Source: Pseudomonadota bacterium (GTDB lineage Bacteria; Myxococcota_A; UBA9160; SZUA-336). Taken from it: a DNA stretch of 64,000 nucleotides. Each line of letters starts with the position of its first letter. Position 1 is the stretch's first letter. Both the position numbers and the translations under genes were made by a program. This document shows positions 18,493 through 27,201 of the stretch, in pieces. The notes below the pieces were generated by a model. It was not told the origin of the DNA. It did no database searches and saw only the letters and a list, made by a program, of their open reading frames with translations. The stretch is taken from positions 23,346-87,345 of the forward strand of contig QJZC01000049.1 in the NCBI GenBank assembly GCA_003247575.1. Direction: 5' to 3'.

Positions 18493-19422
18493 ATGATGGA
18501 TCTGGAGCTCCTGCGCTCGCTGGTCTCGGTATCGGAGCACGGGGCCATCACCGAGGCCGCGCGCGTCCTCGGCCTCAGTCAGTCGGCACTCTCACGTCGA
18601 ATCCTGCAGCTCGAAGAGGCGCTCGGTACGTCCTTGCTCGAGCGCAGTCGCCGCGGGGCGAGCCTGACCGAGATGGGGCGCCTCGCGGTAGCGGAGGGGC
18701 GCGATCTGCTGGAGCGCTACGACCGGCTGCGCGGCGATATTGCCGCACACCTGCGCCACGAGGCCGGTAGCGTCCGCATCGGCGGCGGCGCGACCGCCGT
18801 GTCCTTCCTGTTGCCCCGAGCCATCGCGAGCTTCCAGCGCCGACATCCGGGCATTCGCTTCCAGCTCAAGGAGGCGAGCAGCAACGAGATCGAGAACGAC
18901 GTCGCCCAAGAGAGGCTCGAGCTGGGCATCGTCACCCTGCCGACCCGCAATCGAGAGCTCGCAGTCCGCCCGCTCTACGACGATCGCATCGTCCTGGTGG
19001 GCGCACGCGAACACCCGCTCACGGAGCAGCGGCGCCCCCCGCTCTCGGCACTGCGCGACCAAGCCCTGGTGGGCTTCGAGGCCGATAGCGCGATCCGCAG
19101 GCTGATCGATGGGGCCCTGCGACAGGCGGGTGTCTCGGTCAATGTCGTGATGGAGCTGCGCTCGATCGCCGCCATCCTGCAGATGGTCGCGCTGACTCGC
19201 AACCTGGCGTTCGTGAGCGAGCTCGGCCTGCGCGGTGCCCGCGGGGTGCGCGTGATCCCCCTGCGCGGCCTGGCGATCGTCCGGTCACTCGCAGTGATTC
19301 AGAAGCGGAGTCGTCCGCTGTCTCCGGCCGCGAGCGCATTCATCGAGCGGCTGGACGCCGAGCTCGGATCCGCGCATCGATCGCGGGACGGGGGGCATCC
19401 GCCACCGGGCGCAGCACCGTAG
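18493..19422 (+). CDS. LysR-family transcriptional regulator
   Basis: 309 residues. Winged helix-turn-helix at residues ~1-62 ([52 protein letters not shown]), then the effector-binding type-2 periplasmic-protein fold ([20 protein letters not shown] onward). It is divergent from acnB with a palindrome between, so control of acnB by a TCA or organic-acid ligand is likely but inferred. No ribosome site precedes the ATG ATG start and the operator candidate touches it, so the transcript may be nearly leaderless or start at the second ATG. The 3' end overlaps the convergent methyltransferase gene by 83 bases. Confidence 0.9.
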   Translation: MMDLELLRSLVSVSEHGAITEAARVLGLSQSALSRRILQLEEALGTSLLERSRRGASLTEMGRLAVAEGRDLLERYDRLRGDIAAHLRHEAGSVRIGGGATAVSFLLPRAIASFQRRHPGIRFQLKEASSNEIENDVAQERLELGIVTLPTRNRELAVRPLYDDRIVLVGAREHPLTEQRRPPLSALRDQALVGFEADSAIRRLIDGALRQAGVSVNVVMELRSIAAILQMVALTRNLAFVSELGLRGARGVRVIPLRGLAIVRSLAVIQKRSRPLSPAASAFIERLDAELGSAHRSRDGGHPPPGAAP

Positions 19423-19957
19423 CGGCCTCTTCCACCTCGAGGCCGAGAGCCGCGAGCTCGGTGCGAAGCGATTCCGGGTCCCAGAGGACATCGCGATCGC
19501 TCGGCCCACCGAAGCCGTCAGTCAGGTTGGCCCTCGCGTGCCCGATGCCGAAGAGTCCCGCGCCAGGTGCCAGCGCGGAGGCGGCGCGCGGCCAGACACC
19601 GCGCATGTCGGCACTGGGGAGCTGCAGATAGGAGACGAGCACCCACTCGAACGCCCCCGGCTTTGGCTCGTAGCGGGTGACATCGGCTTGCACGAACTCG
19701 AGCTCGACTCCCTCTCGGGCAGCGAGCGCGCGACCCCGCTCGATGGCGACCCGTGAGAAGTCCAGCGCGACCACACGCCAACCTCGCGCTGCCAACCAGA
19801 TCGCGTTGCGCCCCTCTCCGCAGGCGAGGTCGAGCACGCGTCCCGTGGGCGCGACGGTCTCGAACGCCGCGGCAACGAATCGGTTGGGTGCAGCGCCCCA
19901 GACCAGATCCTGCACCGCATAGCGCTCGTCCCAGTAGTCCTGCTTGAAGCTTGCCAT
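19340..19957 (-). CDS. Class I SAM-dependent methyltransferase
   Basis: 205 residues. Motif I is VLDLACGEGRNAIWLAARGW, followed by VVALDFSRVAIERG (acidic end of strand 2) and ELEFVQADV, the order of the tellurite/thiopurine-like small methyltransferases; the N-terminus MASFKQDYWDERYAVQDLVW is typical of that group. It methylates a small substrate or detoxifies; the target is unknown. Start ATG 19957 has GGGAGGT close upstream; an earlier open frame has no homology. Divergent from the MlaE gene and convergent with LysR, overlapping it by 83 bases. Confidence 0.85.
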   Translation of the reverse strand: MASFKQDYWDERYAVQDLVWGAAPNRFVAAAFETVAPTGRVLDLACGEGRNAIWLAARGWRVVALDFSRVAIERGRALAAREGVELEFVQADVTRYEPKPGAFEWVLVSYLQLPSADMRGVWPRAASALAPGAGLFGIGHARANLTDGFGGPSDRDVLWDPESLRTELAALGLEVEEAATVLRPVADAPRPAIDARIRARRPAAR

Positions 19958-20036
19958 CCAACCTCCCCGCGCACCCCTCGCCGCGGCCCGTCCGAGCACC
20001 CCGACGATGCGCCGATCCCTGGGGTACTCTACGCAG

Positions 20037-21191
20037 ATGGTTGCACCTGCACAGCCCGGCCGCACCGACCCCGCGCCGATGCGAAGTGCGGAGCTGCGCG
20101 TCGCTGAAGCCACCGACGACACCCTGCAGGTGGCGCTCGCAGGGCACCTCGACTCTCGCGCACTCGAGCAGCTGTGGCAGGCGGGCATGCGCGCCATCGA
20201 ACGCAGCGGCGCGCGGCGCGTGCGGGTCGATCTGGGCGATGTGTCCTACTGCGATGCGGCGGGAGCTCGCTTTCTCGTCGCCCTGCGTGACCTCGCCGGA
20301 AGCCGCGGCTTCGAGCTCGCAGCCGCCTCCGAACAGACCTTGCGACTGATGGAGCTCGTTGCACCGTCCCCGCGATCGCGGACCGAGAGCAGGTCCCGCT
20401 GGGACCCCATTTCGGCGCTCGGCCGCCTCGCGGTCCAGCAGCTGAGCGAGCTATGGCAGCTGATCGCATTCACCGGAGAGTTCTGCGTGATGCTGGCGCG
20501 CTGCTGCGTGAAGCCGCGCGAGCTTCGCTTCCGCGACGTGATCCGCGTGGCCGAGAGCGCAGGCGTCGGTGCGATTCCCATCGTGCTGCTGATCGGCTTC
20601 CTGCTCGGCCTGATCCTCTCCTTCCAGTCCGCAATTCCCATGCGTCGCTTCGGCGCGCAGGCCTTCATCGCCGACCTGCTCGGGATCTCGCTGCTACGTG
20701 AGCTCGGCCCGCTGATGGCGTCGATCCTACTGGCCGCGCGCTCCGGCTCGGCTTTCGCCGCAGAGCTCGGGACGATGCGCGTGAACGAGGAGATCGACGC
20801 CCTCACGACGATGGGACTCGAGCCGGTCCGCTTCCTGGTGCTGCCGCGGGTGCTCGCCGCCCTGCTCGTCGTCCCCACCTTGGCGCTGCTGCTGAACGTC
20901 GCCGGACTCACCGGTGGCGCGGTCGTGTATCTCTCGCTCGATCTTCCTGTATCCACGTTCCTGTCGCGCGTGAGTGATGCAGCCACGGTAGGAGACATGC
21001 TCGGGGGTCTGTTCAAGGGCTGCGTCTTCGGCACCCTGGTCGGTGGCATCGGCTGCCTGCGCGGGCTGCAAGCAGGTGGGGGCGCAGGTGCAGTGGGCGA
21101 AGCGGCGACGCGCTCCGTGGTGAGCGCGATCATCCTGATCACCATCACCGACGGCATCTTCGCCGTGCTCTTCTACAACCTGGGGATCTGA
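20037..21191 (+). CDS. mlaE: STAS-MlaE fusion, ABC lipid transporter permease
   Basis: 384 residues. Residues ~12-105 form a STAS domain (LQVALAGHLDSRALEQLWQA, DLGDVSYCDAAGARFLVALR), which elsewhere is the separate MlaB subunit. From ~120 the MlaE permease follows: VAESAGVGAIPIVLLIGFLL, LLRELGPLMASILLAARSGS, VNEEIDALTTMGLEPVRFL, ending in a TM helix. It is the inner-membrane channel for MCE-mediated lipid movement between membranes. ATG 20037 is chosen because it is 79 bases after the divergent methyltransferase start; the longer frame overlaps that gene. The ribosome site is weak. Gene 1 of a four-gene operon. Confidence 0.92.
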   Translation: MVAPAQPGRTDPAPMRSAELRVAEATDDTLQVALAGHLDSRALEQLWQAGMRAIERSGARRVRVDLGDVSYCDAAGARFLVALRDLAGSRGFELAAASEQTLRLMELVAPSPRSRTESRSRWDPISALGRLAVQQLSELWQLIAFTGEFCVMLARCCVKPRELRFRDVIRVAESAGVGAIPIVLLIGFLLGLILSFQSAIPMRRFGAQAFIADLLGISLLRELGPLMASILLAARSGSAFAAELGTMRVNEEIDALTTMGLEPVRFLVLPRVLAALLVVPTLALLLNVAGLTGGAVVYLSLDLPVSTFLSRVSDAATVGDMLGGLFKGCVFGTLVGGIGCLRGLQAGGGAGAVGEAATRSVVSAIILITITDGIFAVLFYNLGI

Positions 21192-21196
21192 GAACC

Positions 21197-21982
21197 GTGA
21201 TGCAGCCCCCGCCCCCACCGCTGATCCGAGTCCGCGACCTGGCCGCCGCCTTCGACGGGCGCACGATCTTCGAGCACGTCTCCTTCGACGTCGCACGCGG
21301 GGAGGTCTGCGTGATTCTCGGCGCCTCGGGCTGCGGCAAGAGCACCCTCCTGAAGCACATGTTCGGCCTGCTCGAGCCCACGGCGGGCGAGGTCCTGATC
21401 CAGGGCCAGAGCCTGACCCACGCGACTCCCTCGCAGCGCAGCGAGCTGATGCGCCACTTCGGTGTCATGTATCAGAGCGGAGCGCTGTTCGGATCGATGA
21501 CTCTGCTCGAGAACGTGAGACTTCCGCTCGAAGAGCTCTCCACCCTACCCGACGACGCGATCCATGCGATCGCGCGTTCGAAGCTCAAGCTGGTGGCGCT
21601 CGAAGGCTACGAGGGCTACATGCCGGCCGAGATCAGCGGGGGCATGAAGAAGCGAGCCGCCATCGCCCGAGCCATGGCACTCGACCCCGAGATCCTGTTT
21701 CTCGACGAGCCCTCGGCCGGACTCGACCCGATCACCTCCGCCGAACTCGACGATACGATCCTCGAGCTCGCGAGAGCCACCGGAGTCACGTTCGTGATCG
21801 TGAGCCACGAGCTCGCGAGCATCTACAAGATCGCGGATCACGTGGTCATGCTCGACCGCCGTACGCGGACTCTCTGCGCCGAAGGCTCACCCGCAGATCT
21901 GCGCGATCATTCCACCGATCCCTGGATCCAGAGCTTCTTTCGGCGGGAAGCGCTGCACCAGACGACCGAGGTACCCCAATGA
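21197..21982 (+). CDS. mlaF: MlaF-like ABC transporter ATP-binding protein
   Basis: 261 residues. Walker A LGASGCGKSTLLKHMF, a Q-loop region in MYQSGALFGSMT (the GALFGSMT wording is typical of MlaF), signature SGGMKKRAAIARAMA, Walker B ILFLDEPSAGLD, and the switch His in IVSHELASI. It powers the MlaE permease. GTG 21197 is used, but the adjacent ATG 21200 could serve. It starts five bases after the MlaE stop and overlaps mlaD by four bases. Confidence 0.95.
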   Translation: MMQPPPPPLIRVRDLAAAFDGRTIFEHVSFDVARGEVCVILGASGCGKSTLLKHMFGLLEPTAGEVLIQGQSLTHATPSQRSELMRHFGVMYQSGALFGSMTLLENVRLPLEELSTLPDDAIHAIARSKLKLVALEGYEGYMPAEISGGMKKRAAIARAMALDPEILFLDEPSAGLDPITSAELDDTILELARATGVTFVIVSHELASIYKIADHVVMLDRRTRTLCAEGSPADLRDHSTDPWIQSFFRREALHQTTEVPQ

Positions 21983-22914
21983 ACGCTCGAGCCAGCTACT
22001 TCAAGATCGGCCTCTTCGTACTGGGAGGCATCAGCCTGTTGGTCGCCTTCGTCGCGCTGCTCGCGGGCGGGCGGCTCTTCTCCCGGGCGCAAACCTTCGA
22101 GACCTACCTCGACGAGTCGGTTCAGGGGCTCGACGTGGGTTCGCCCGTCAAGCTGCGCGGCGTGCCCCTCGGTCGCGTCTCGGGCATCGGCTTGGTCAGC
22201 GACTACTACGATCTGCCTGCTGACGCTCAGGCGGAGAACGGCCAGAAGATCGTCGTGCGGATCGAGGTGCGCACCGGTGGCGGCGACGCGGATACCCAGA
22301 CCCGCACACTCGCACAGCTGATCGACGGAGGGCTGACCTTGCGCCTCTCCGGCTCCGCCATCACTGGCATCGCCTACATCGATGCCGAGTTGATTCCCGA
22401 GCAGGCGCACAAACCGCTCGATCTCGCTTGGGAGCCCGAGTACCGTGTGATTCCATCCGTACCGAGCGCCTTCGAGGAGTTCTCGACGGCGGCCGAGCGG
22501 ATCCTGGATCGGCTCTCGGAGATGAACGTCGAGAGAGTGCTCGCCAATCTCGACGTGCTGCTGGTCACCTTGCGCGAGCAGGTCGCGGCGCTCGACGTAA
22601 AGGGCTCGCAGAGCCAGATCCAGCTCCTGCTGAGCGAAGTCCGCGAGACCAACGCTCAAGTGCAGCGCGTGATCGCAAGCGACAACCTGATGGCCTTCGG
22701 AGCGGGCGCTCGCTCCGCCGTCGAACGCCTGAACGCGACCTTGGACACCGTCCAGGGGATCGTCGAGGGCGGCCGCTACGATCTCGGCGTGACGCTCGAG
22801 AATCTGCGCGTAGCCTCGGAGAACGTGCGCGACCTCACGGAGACCGCACGCTCGTACCCATCTCTCATGATCCTGGGCGAGCCGCCGGCTCCGAGCGCGG
22901 TCTCGGCTGAGTGA
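21979..22914 (+). CDS. mlaD: MlaD-like MCE-domain protein
   Basis: 311 residues. One N-terminal TM helix (YFKIGLFVLGGISLLVAFVA), then the MCE domain at ~40-135 (FETYLDESVQGLDVGSPVKL, RGVPLGRVSGI), followed by a long helical, partly coiled-coil tail (AERILDRLSEMNVERVLANL). The MCE ring binds and guides lipids in the periplasm and is anchored to the MlaEF complex. ATGA overlap with mlaF and GTGA overlap with the lipoprotein gene indicate tight coupling. The C-terminus is Pro/Ala-rich. Confidence 0.93.
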   Translation: MNARASYFKIGLFVLGGISLLVAFVALLAGGRLFSRAQTFETYLDESVQGLDVGSPVKLRGVPLGRVSGIGLVSDYYDLPADAQAENGQKIVVRIEVRTGGGDADTQTRTLAQLIDGGLTLRLSGSAITGIAYIDAELIPEQAHKPLDLAWEPEYRVIPSVPSAFEEFSTAAERILDRLSEMNVERVLANLDVLLVTLREQVAALDVKGSQSQIQLLLSEVRETNAQVQRVIASDNLMAFGAGARSAVERLNATLDTVQGIVEGGRYDLGVTLENLRVASENVRDLTETARSYPSLMILGEPPAPSAVSAE

Positions 22915-23627
22915 GAGCGCGGCCCACGAAGGCGCGCATGGAGCGCGCAGGCCGGAGTCGCGCGCTCGCGCTCGCCGCGGCACTGCTCGTCGCGCCGTCC
23001 CTCTCGGGATGCGTGCCGGACCTCAGCAAGCCGTTCCCGCGAAAGACCGTCTATGCGCTGACCTTCGAACGTCCGTCCGTTGCAGCGCGCCCGCAAGGCG
23101 CGGCTTCGGCGACCCTCCTCGCGACCGAGGTGCCGCCCACCTCGCCAGCCAACGACCGGCGCGCGCTTCGTGTCATGCGCGTGCGCACGGCCCCACTGTT
23201 CGAACGCAAGGGGCTCGTCTATCGCACCGGCGAGGAAACCTATGAAAGCGACTTCTACCGGGAGTACTACGCTCCACCAGGGATCGTGCTTCATGAAGCG
23301 CTGGTGGGCTGGCTCGAGCAGTCCCAGATCGCCAGCGACATCCTGAGCGGTGGGGAGATGGAGCCCGCAGACTGGCTGCTCGAGGTCCGCATCGACGAGC
23401 TCTACTTCGACTTGCGCGAGCCGAGCCAGCCGAGCGCGCACCTCGGACTGAGCCTCACCCTGCGCAATGCCCGCAGTGCTGCAAGCGATCCGGCGCTCCG
23501 GCGACGCTATGCGCTGACCCGTGCGGCTGCCTCACGCAAGGCGGACGCGCTCGTACGCGCTCTCGAAGAAGCAGTGAGCGAGACGCTCGGACAGATCGAG
23601 GCCGACCTGCGCCCCAGTTTGGAGTGA
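22911..23627 (+). CDS. ABC-type transport auxiliary lipoprotein (PqiC-like)
   Basis: 238 residues. A lipoprotein signal with lipobox LSGC at about residues 31-34 (LAAALLVAPSLSGCVPDLSK), then the PqiC/ABC_trans_aux pattern: KTVYALTFERPS, LRVMRVRTAPLFERKGLVYR and YESDFYREYYAPPGIVLHEA. Such lipoproteins are anchored in the outer membrane and complete the MCE pathway. GTG 22911 overlaps the mlaD stop; ATG 22938 is a possible alternative. Last gene of the transporter operon. Confidence 0.88.
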   Translation: MRARPTKARMERAGRSRALALAAALLVAPSLSGCVPDLSKPFPRKTVYALTFERPSVAARPQGAASATLLATEVPPTSPANDRRALRVMRVRTAPLFERKGLVYRTGEETYESDFYREYYAPPGIVLHEALVGWLEQSQIASDILSGGEMEPADWLLEVRIDELYFDLREPSQPSAHLGLSLTLRNARSAASDPALRRRYALTRAAASRKADALVRALEEAVSETLGQIEADLRPSLE

Positions 23628-23645
23628 GCTACGAGCTCATTGCGG

Positions 23646-23721
23646 CCTCTGGGATCCCACCCCCACAGACCAGAGGGGAGTCTCTATACTTCGGCCATCC
23701 CATCCGGCCCTTGGAAGGGCC
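23646..23721 (+). promoter_or_regulatory. Two inverted repeats before the ACP operon
   Basis: CCTCTGG (23646-23652) pairs with CCAGAGG (23670-23676); GGCCCTT (23706-23712) pairs with AAGGGCC (23715-23721) across two bases. Between them, TATACT at about 23696 resembles a -10. They may be the transporter terminator, an operator for the ACP operon, or both. No T-run follows. Confidence 0.4.
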
Positions 23722-23781
23722 ATCTGGAAGGGCACGCGCCGAGGCGAATCCGAAGGCAGGCCAGAGCGCAGGTAAGGAGCC

Positions 23782-24030
23782 ATGGAAAGCAGCGAGATCT
23801 ACCGGCGGCTGACGCCCATCTTCCAAGACATCCTCGACGACGACGACCTCGTCCCCAGCGCGGATCTCACCGCACACGACGTTCCCGAATGGGATAGCCT
23901 GCGCCACATCCGTTTGATCGTCACGGTGGAGCGCGAGCTCGAGGTCAAGTTCACTACGCCCGAAATCTCGGCGCTCGAGAACGTGGGCCAGTTCGTCGAA
24001 CTGATTCAGTCGAAGCTCACCCGTGCCTGA
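23782..24030 (+). CDS. Acyl carrier protein
   Basis: 82 residues, acidic, four-helix ACP pattern. EWDSLRHIRLI carries the phosphopantetheine Ser at residue 39 in the DSL motif. A strong AAGGAG lies five bases before ATG 23782. The sequence differs from housekeeping AcpP and fits a dedicated pathway carrier. It overlaps the MaoC-like gene by eight bases and opens the ACP-MaoC-SDR-FkbH-MBOAT set, so it likely holds the intermediate those enzymes act on. Confidence 0.9.
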   Translation: MESSEIYRRLTPIFQDILDDDDLVPSADLTAHDVPEWDSLRHIRLIVTVERELEVKFTTPEISALENVGQFVELIQSKLTRA

Positions 24031-24463
24031 GCTCGCGGCAAACTCCCGTGCCGATGTGCACGCTCTGTCCGGGCTGGCCGCTGGCACTCGTTACGCCTTC
24101 GAGTTCGCGATCAGCGACCAGCAGATGACGGCATTCGCCGAGCTGGCCGGCGACTGCAATCCACTCCACGTCGATCGGGAGTTCGCGCGTGCGCGCGGGT
24201 ACGCGGGCCCCGTGGTCTACGGCGGGCTACTGATCGCTCAGGTTTCGCGCATGATCGGCATGCACTTGCCCGGCAGGGACGCGATCTGGACGAGGCTCGA
24301 GATCGACTTCCGCGCACCGCTCTACGTCGGTGAGGTCGCCCGTATCGAAGCCGAGGTCTCGCACTGCTCCGAGGCCGTCCGCGCACTCGAGCTAAGCATC
24401 CGCATCGTGCGCGGATCCCAGGTCCTCGCCCAGGGAGAAGCGAGTGTGAGCCTCTCGCAGTGA
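24023..24463 (+). CDS. MaoC-like hot-dog dehydratase/hydratase
   Basis: 146 residues. The hydratase-2 motif is present in FAELAGDCNPLHVDREFARA (Asp and His spaced as in (R)-specific enoyl hydratases), followed by GYAGPVVYGGLLIAQVSRMI and FRAPLYVGEVARIEAEV, the usual hot-dog sequence. It would interconvert enoyl and 3-hydroxyacyl groups on CoA or ACP. GTG start inside the ACP gene, and its stop overlaps the SDR start. Confidence 0.87.
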   Translation: MPELAANSRADVHALSGLAAGTRYAFEFAISDQQMTAFAELAGDCNPLHVDREFARARGYAGPVVYGGLLIAQVSRMIGMHLPGRDAIWTRLEIDFRAPLYVGEVARIEAEVSHCSEAVRALELSIRIVRGSQVLAQGEASVSLSQ

Positions 24464-25224
24464 AGCCCTTGGTGCTGGTGTGCGGAGGAAGCGGGGGCAT
24501 CGGCTCCGCCGTATGTCGCGCACTCCACGCGCGCGAGTTCATTCCCATCGTGGGCTACGCGCACGCGCGCGATACGGCGCACGAACTGGCCGAGCGCTGT
24601 GAGGGACACGCCCTCGAGCTCGATCTGACCCGGAGCCGATCGATCGATGCGGCCACGGATCAGCTGGCGACACTCGAAGCCTCGCAGGAGCTCGCGCTCG
24701 AGGCGGTCGTGCTGGCGGCAACGGGCCCGCTCGAGCTGGCGCCGATCGGCAGGCTCTCCGCGCGCGACCTCGAACACCAGTGGACGGTTCATGTCGCGGG
24801 ACCGCACGAACTGCTCACCCAGCTGATGCGCCGCTGCCTGCGGAAGCGACGCCGCGGAACCCTCGTGGGAGTTCTGAGTGAGGCCATGGGTGGCGACGAG
24901 CGACCCGCCACTCCCACCATGGGAGCCTACGCAATCGCGAAGCACGGCCTGCGCGGCCTGCTCGCCGCCTTTGCCGGTGACTACCCTTGGCTCCGCGTGC
25001 GTTGCGTCTCTCCCGGATTTACGCGCACGCCCCTGCTCGATGCATTCGACGCCCGCTTCCTGGAACAGCTCGAAGGACGCAATCGGTTCGCGACTCCCGA
25101 GGAAGTCGCCGCGACCATCGTGGCGCAGCTGCCGAACTTCTCGCCGGCAGCCAGCACGACGCCGCAGGCTGCAGAAGTCGAGAGCCATGCCGCGCTCCAC
25201 TGGAGACGGGAACCTCGCGCATGA
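24460..25224 (+). CDS. Short-chain dehydrogenase/reductase (FabG-like)
   Basis: 254 residues. Rossmann motif VLVCGGSGGIGSAVCRAL (TGxxxGIG type), an active-site YAIAKHG with the YxxxK pair near residue 153, and PGFTRTPLLDAF after it. Probably an NAD(P)H reductase of 3-oxoacyl-ACP, with the ACP and MaoC-like genes supplying a two-carbon or hydroxyacyl processing route. GTG start overlaps the previous TGA; the stop overlaps the FkbH start as ATGA. Confidence 0.9.
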   Translation: MKPLVLVCGGSGGIGSAVCRALHAREFIPIVGYAHARDTAHELAERCEGHALELDLTRSRSIDAATDQLATLEASQELALEAVVLAATGPLELAPIGRLSARDLEHQWTVHVAGPHELLTQLMRRCLRKRRRGTLVGVLSEAMGGDERPATPTMGAYAIAKHGLRGLLAAFAGDYPWLRVRCVSPGFTRTPLLDAFDARFLEQLEGRNRFATPEEVAATIVAQLPNFSPAASTTPQAAEVESHAALHWRREPRA

Positions 25225-27194
25225 CCCACGCACTGCTCACCGATCTCGCCTGGCTCCCCGCCCCGCCCCTGGACTTCAAAGCTCGGGTGCGCGAGCTCTC
25301 ACCGGAAACACCAGACCTGGGTCAGCGCCTGCGCCAGCTCGCCACGCATACGCTCGACCTCAACCAGCTGACCCGCCTGGCGAAGCGGGTGCGCGAGCTG
25401 CGCACCGAACGCGCGTCGCTGTCCCCACTCGCGCCCCTGCGCCTGGGACTGCTCAGCAACGCGACCACGCAACTCGTCGGTCCCGCGCTCGAGGCGAGCG
25501 CGGCCCGCCACGGACTCGATCTCGAGGTGATCGAGGCTCCCTTCGACCAGGTAATGCAAACAGCACTCGACCCGGGCTCGGCGTTCCAACGGGCCCGGCC
25601 CGACGTGGTACTGCTCGCTCTGGACCTGCGCGGCGTGTCGCTCGTCTCTGATCCGGCCTCACTCGATCCAGGTCACGCTCACGACGTGGTGCTGGGCGCA
25701 CTCGATGAGCTGGATACGATTCGCAGTGGAATTCGCGCAGGCTGCGGCGCACCCTGCATCGTGCAGACCTTGGCTCGCCCGCCGGAGGCGGAGTTCGGAC
25801 ACCTCGACCTACGCACCGCCGGAACGCGGCGACAGCTGGTCGAGGCCTGGAATCGAAGCCTCTGCGAGCGACTCCACAAGAGCGGCGACCTCGTACTGGA
25901 CGTCGCTGCGATTGCCGAATCGGTCGGGCTCGCCGAGTGGCACGATCCCGTCCAGTGGCACCTTGCCAAACTGCCGTTCGCGCAGCGCTACGTCCCGCTC
26001 TACGCGGACCACGTCGCGCGCGTCCTCGCCGCAATGCGGGGCAGGTCGCGCCGCTGTCTCGTGCTGGACCTCGACAATACCTTGTGGGGCGGTGTAGTCG
26101 CCGATGACGGCCTCGACAACCTCGTCCTCGGTCAAGGCGACCCGACGGGCGAAGCCTTCCTCTCGGTACAGGAAACAGCGCTGGCGCTGCGCGCGCGCGG
26201 TATCGTGCTGGCCGTTTGCTCGAAGAACAGCGACGCCAATGCGATCCTCCCCTTCCGCGAGCATCCCGACATGCGCCTCCGCGAACAACACATATCCGTG
26301 TTTCAAGCCAACTTCGAGGACAAGGCCAGCAATCTGAAGGCCATCGCCGATGCGCTCGACCTGGGCGTCGATTCCCTCGTCCTGCTCGACGACAATCCGG
26401 CCGAGCGAGCGCAGGTGCGGGCCGCGCTTCCGGAGGTCGGCGTGCCCGAGCTACCGCCGGATCCCGCGTACTACGCGCGCACCCTGCTCGCAGCCGGCTA
26501 CTTCGAGACCACGTCGTTCTCGGACGAAGATCGAGAGCGCGCCCAGATGTACGAGGCCAATGCGCGCCGGGTCGCGGTTCGCGAGCGGGTGGCCGATCTC
26601 GAGAGCTACCTGACGAGCCTGGAGATGGAGATCGACTTTCGCCCATTCGACGAGGTCGGTCGTGAGCGCATTGCTCAGCTGGTCAACAAGTCCAACCAGT
26701 TCAACCTCACGACGCGGCGTCGCTCGCCCAGTGAGATCGAACAGCTGGAACGAGATCGGCGCTACGCGACATGGCAGATCCGACTGCGCGACCGTTTCGG
26801 CGACAACGGCATGATCAGCGTCGTCGTCTGCGACACGCGTCCGACCGGCGTCGCTCGAGCCGCCGACGCCCCGGCCTGGTCGATCGACACCTGGCTGATG
26901 AGCTGCCGCGTGCTCGGACGTCGCGTAGAGGAAGCCGTGCTCGCCGAGCTCGTGCGTGCCGCGCAAGAGCAACACGCTCGCCGGCTGCTCGGCGTGTACG
27001 TCCCGACCGAGCGCAATCTCTTGGTAGAGGATCACTATTCGAAGCTCGGATTCCGCGAGCTCAAGCGCGATCCCGCGACGGGAGCCACCACCTGGTCGCT
27101 CGATCTGGCCGACTACGTACCGATCCGCTTGCCGATGCGGGTCGCCTACGCGGGTGTCCCATCGAGCGAGCTCGCCCGCAACGTGGACGAGTAG
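25221..27194 (+). CDS. FkbH-like HAD-IIIC protein
   Basis: 657 residues. N-terminal ~260 residues are an SGNH-like accessory region; a HAD domain follows with CLVLDLDNTLWGGVV (the nucleophile and acid Asp of DxDxT) and LVLLDDNPAERAQVR; residues ~480-640 are the C-terminal GNAT-like domain typical of full-length FkbH proteins (LLGVYVPTERNLLVEDHYSK, LGF). In known systems FkbH loads a glyceryl or related group from a phosphorylated metabolite onto an ACP. The adjacent ACP makes that plausible here, but the cargo is not known. ATG 25221 overlaps the SDR stop; a longer frame upstream is the SDR shadow. Confidence 0.9.
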   Translation: MTHALLTDLAWLPAPPLDFKARVRELSPETPDLGQRLRQLATHTLDLNQLTRLAKRVRELRTERASLSPLAPLRLGLLSNATTQLVGPALEASAARHGLDLEVIEAPFDQVMQTALDPGSAFQRARPDVVLLALDLRGVSLVSDPASLDPGHAHDVVLGALDELDTIRSGIRAGCGAPCIVQTLARPPEAEFGHLDLRTAGTRRQLVEAWNRSLCERLHKSGDLVLDVAAIAESVGLAEWHDPVQWHLAKLPFAQRYVPLYADHVARVLAAMRGRSRRCLVLDLDNTLWGGVVADDGLDNLVLGQGDPTGEAFLSVQETALALRARGIVLAVCSKNSDANAILPFREHPDMRLREQHISVFQANFEDKASNLKAIADALDLGVDSLVLLDDNPAERAQVRAALPEVGVPELPPDPAYYARTLLAAGYFETTSFSDEDRERAQMYEANARRVAVRERVADLESYLTSLEMEIDFRPFDEVGRERIAQLVNKSNQFNLTTRRRSPSEIEQLERDRRYATWQIRLRDRFGDNGMISVVVCDTRPTGVARAADAPAWSIDTWLMSCRVLGRRVEEAVLAELVRAAQEQHARRLLGVYVPTERNLLVEDHYSKLGFRELKRDPATGATTWSLDLADYVPIRLPMRVAYAGVPSSELARNVDE

Positions 27195-27201
27195 CCTCCC
27201 C

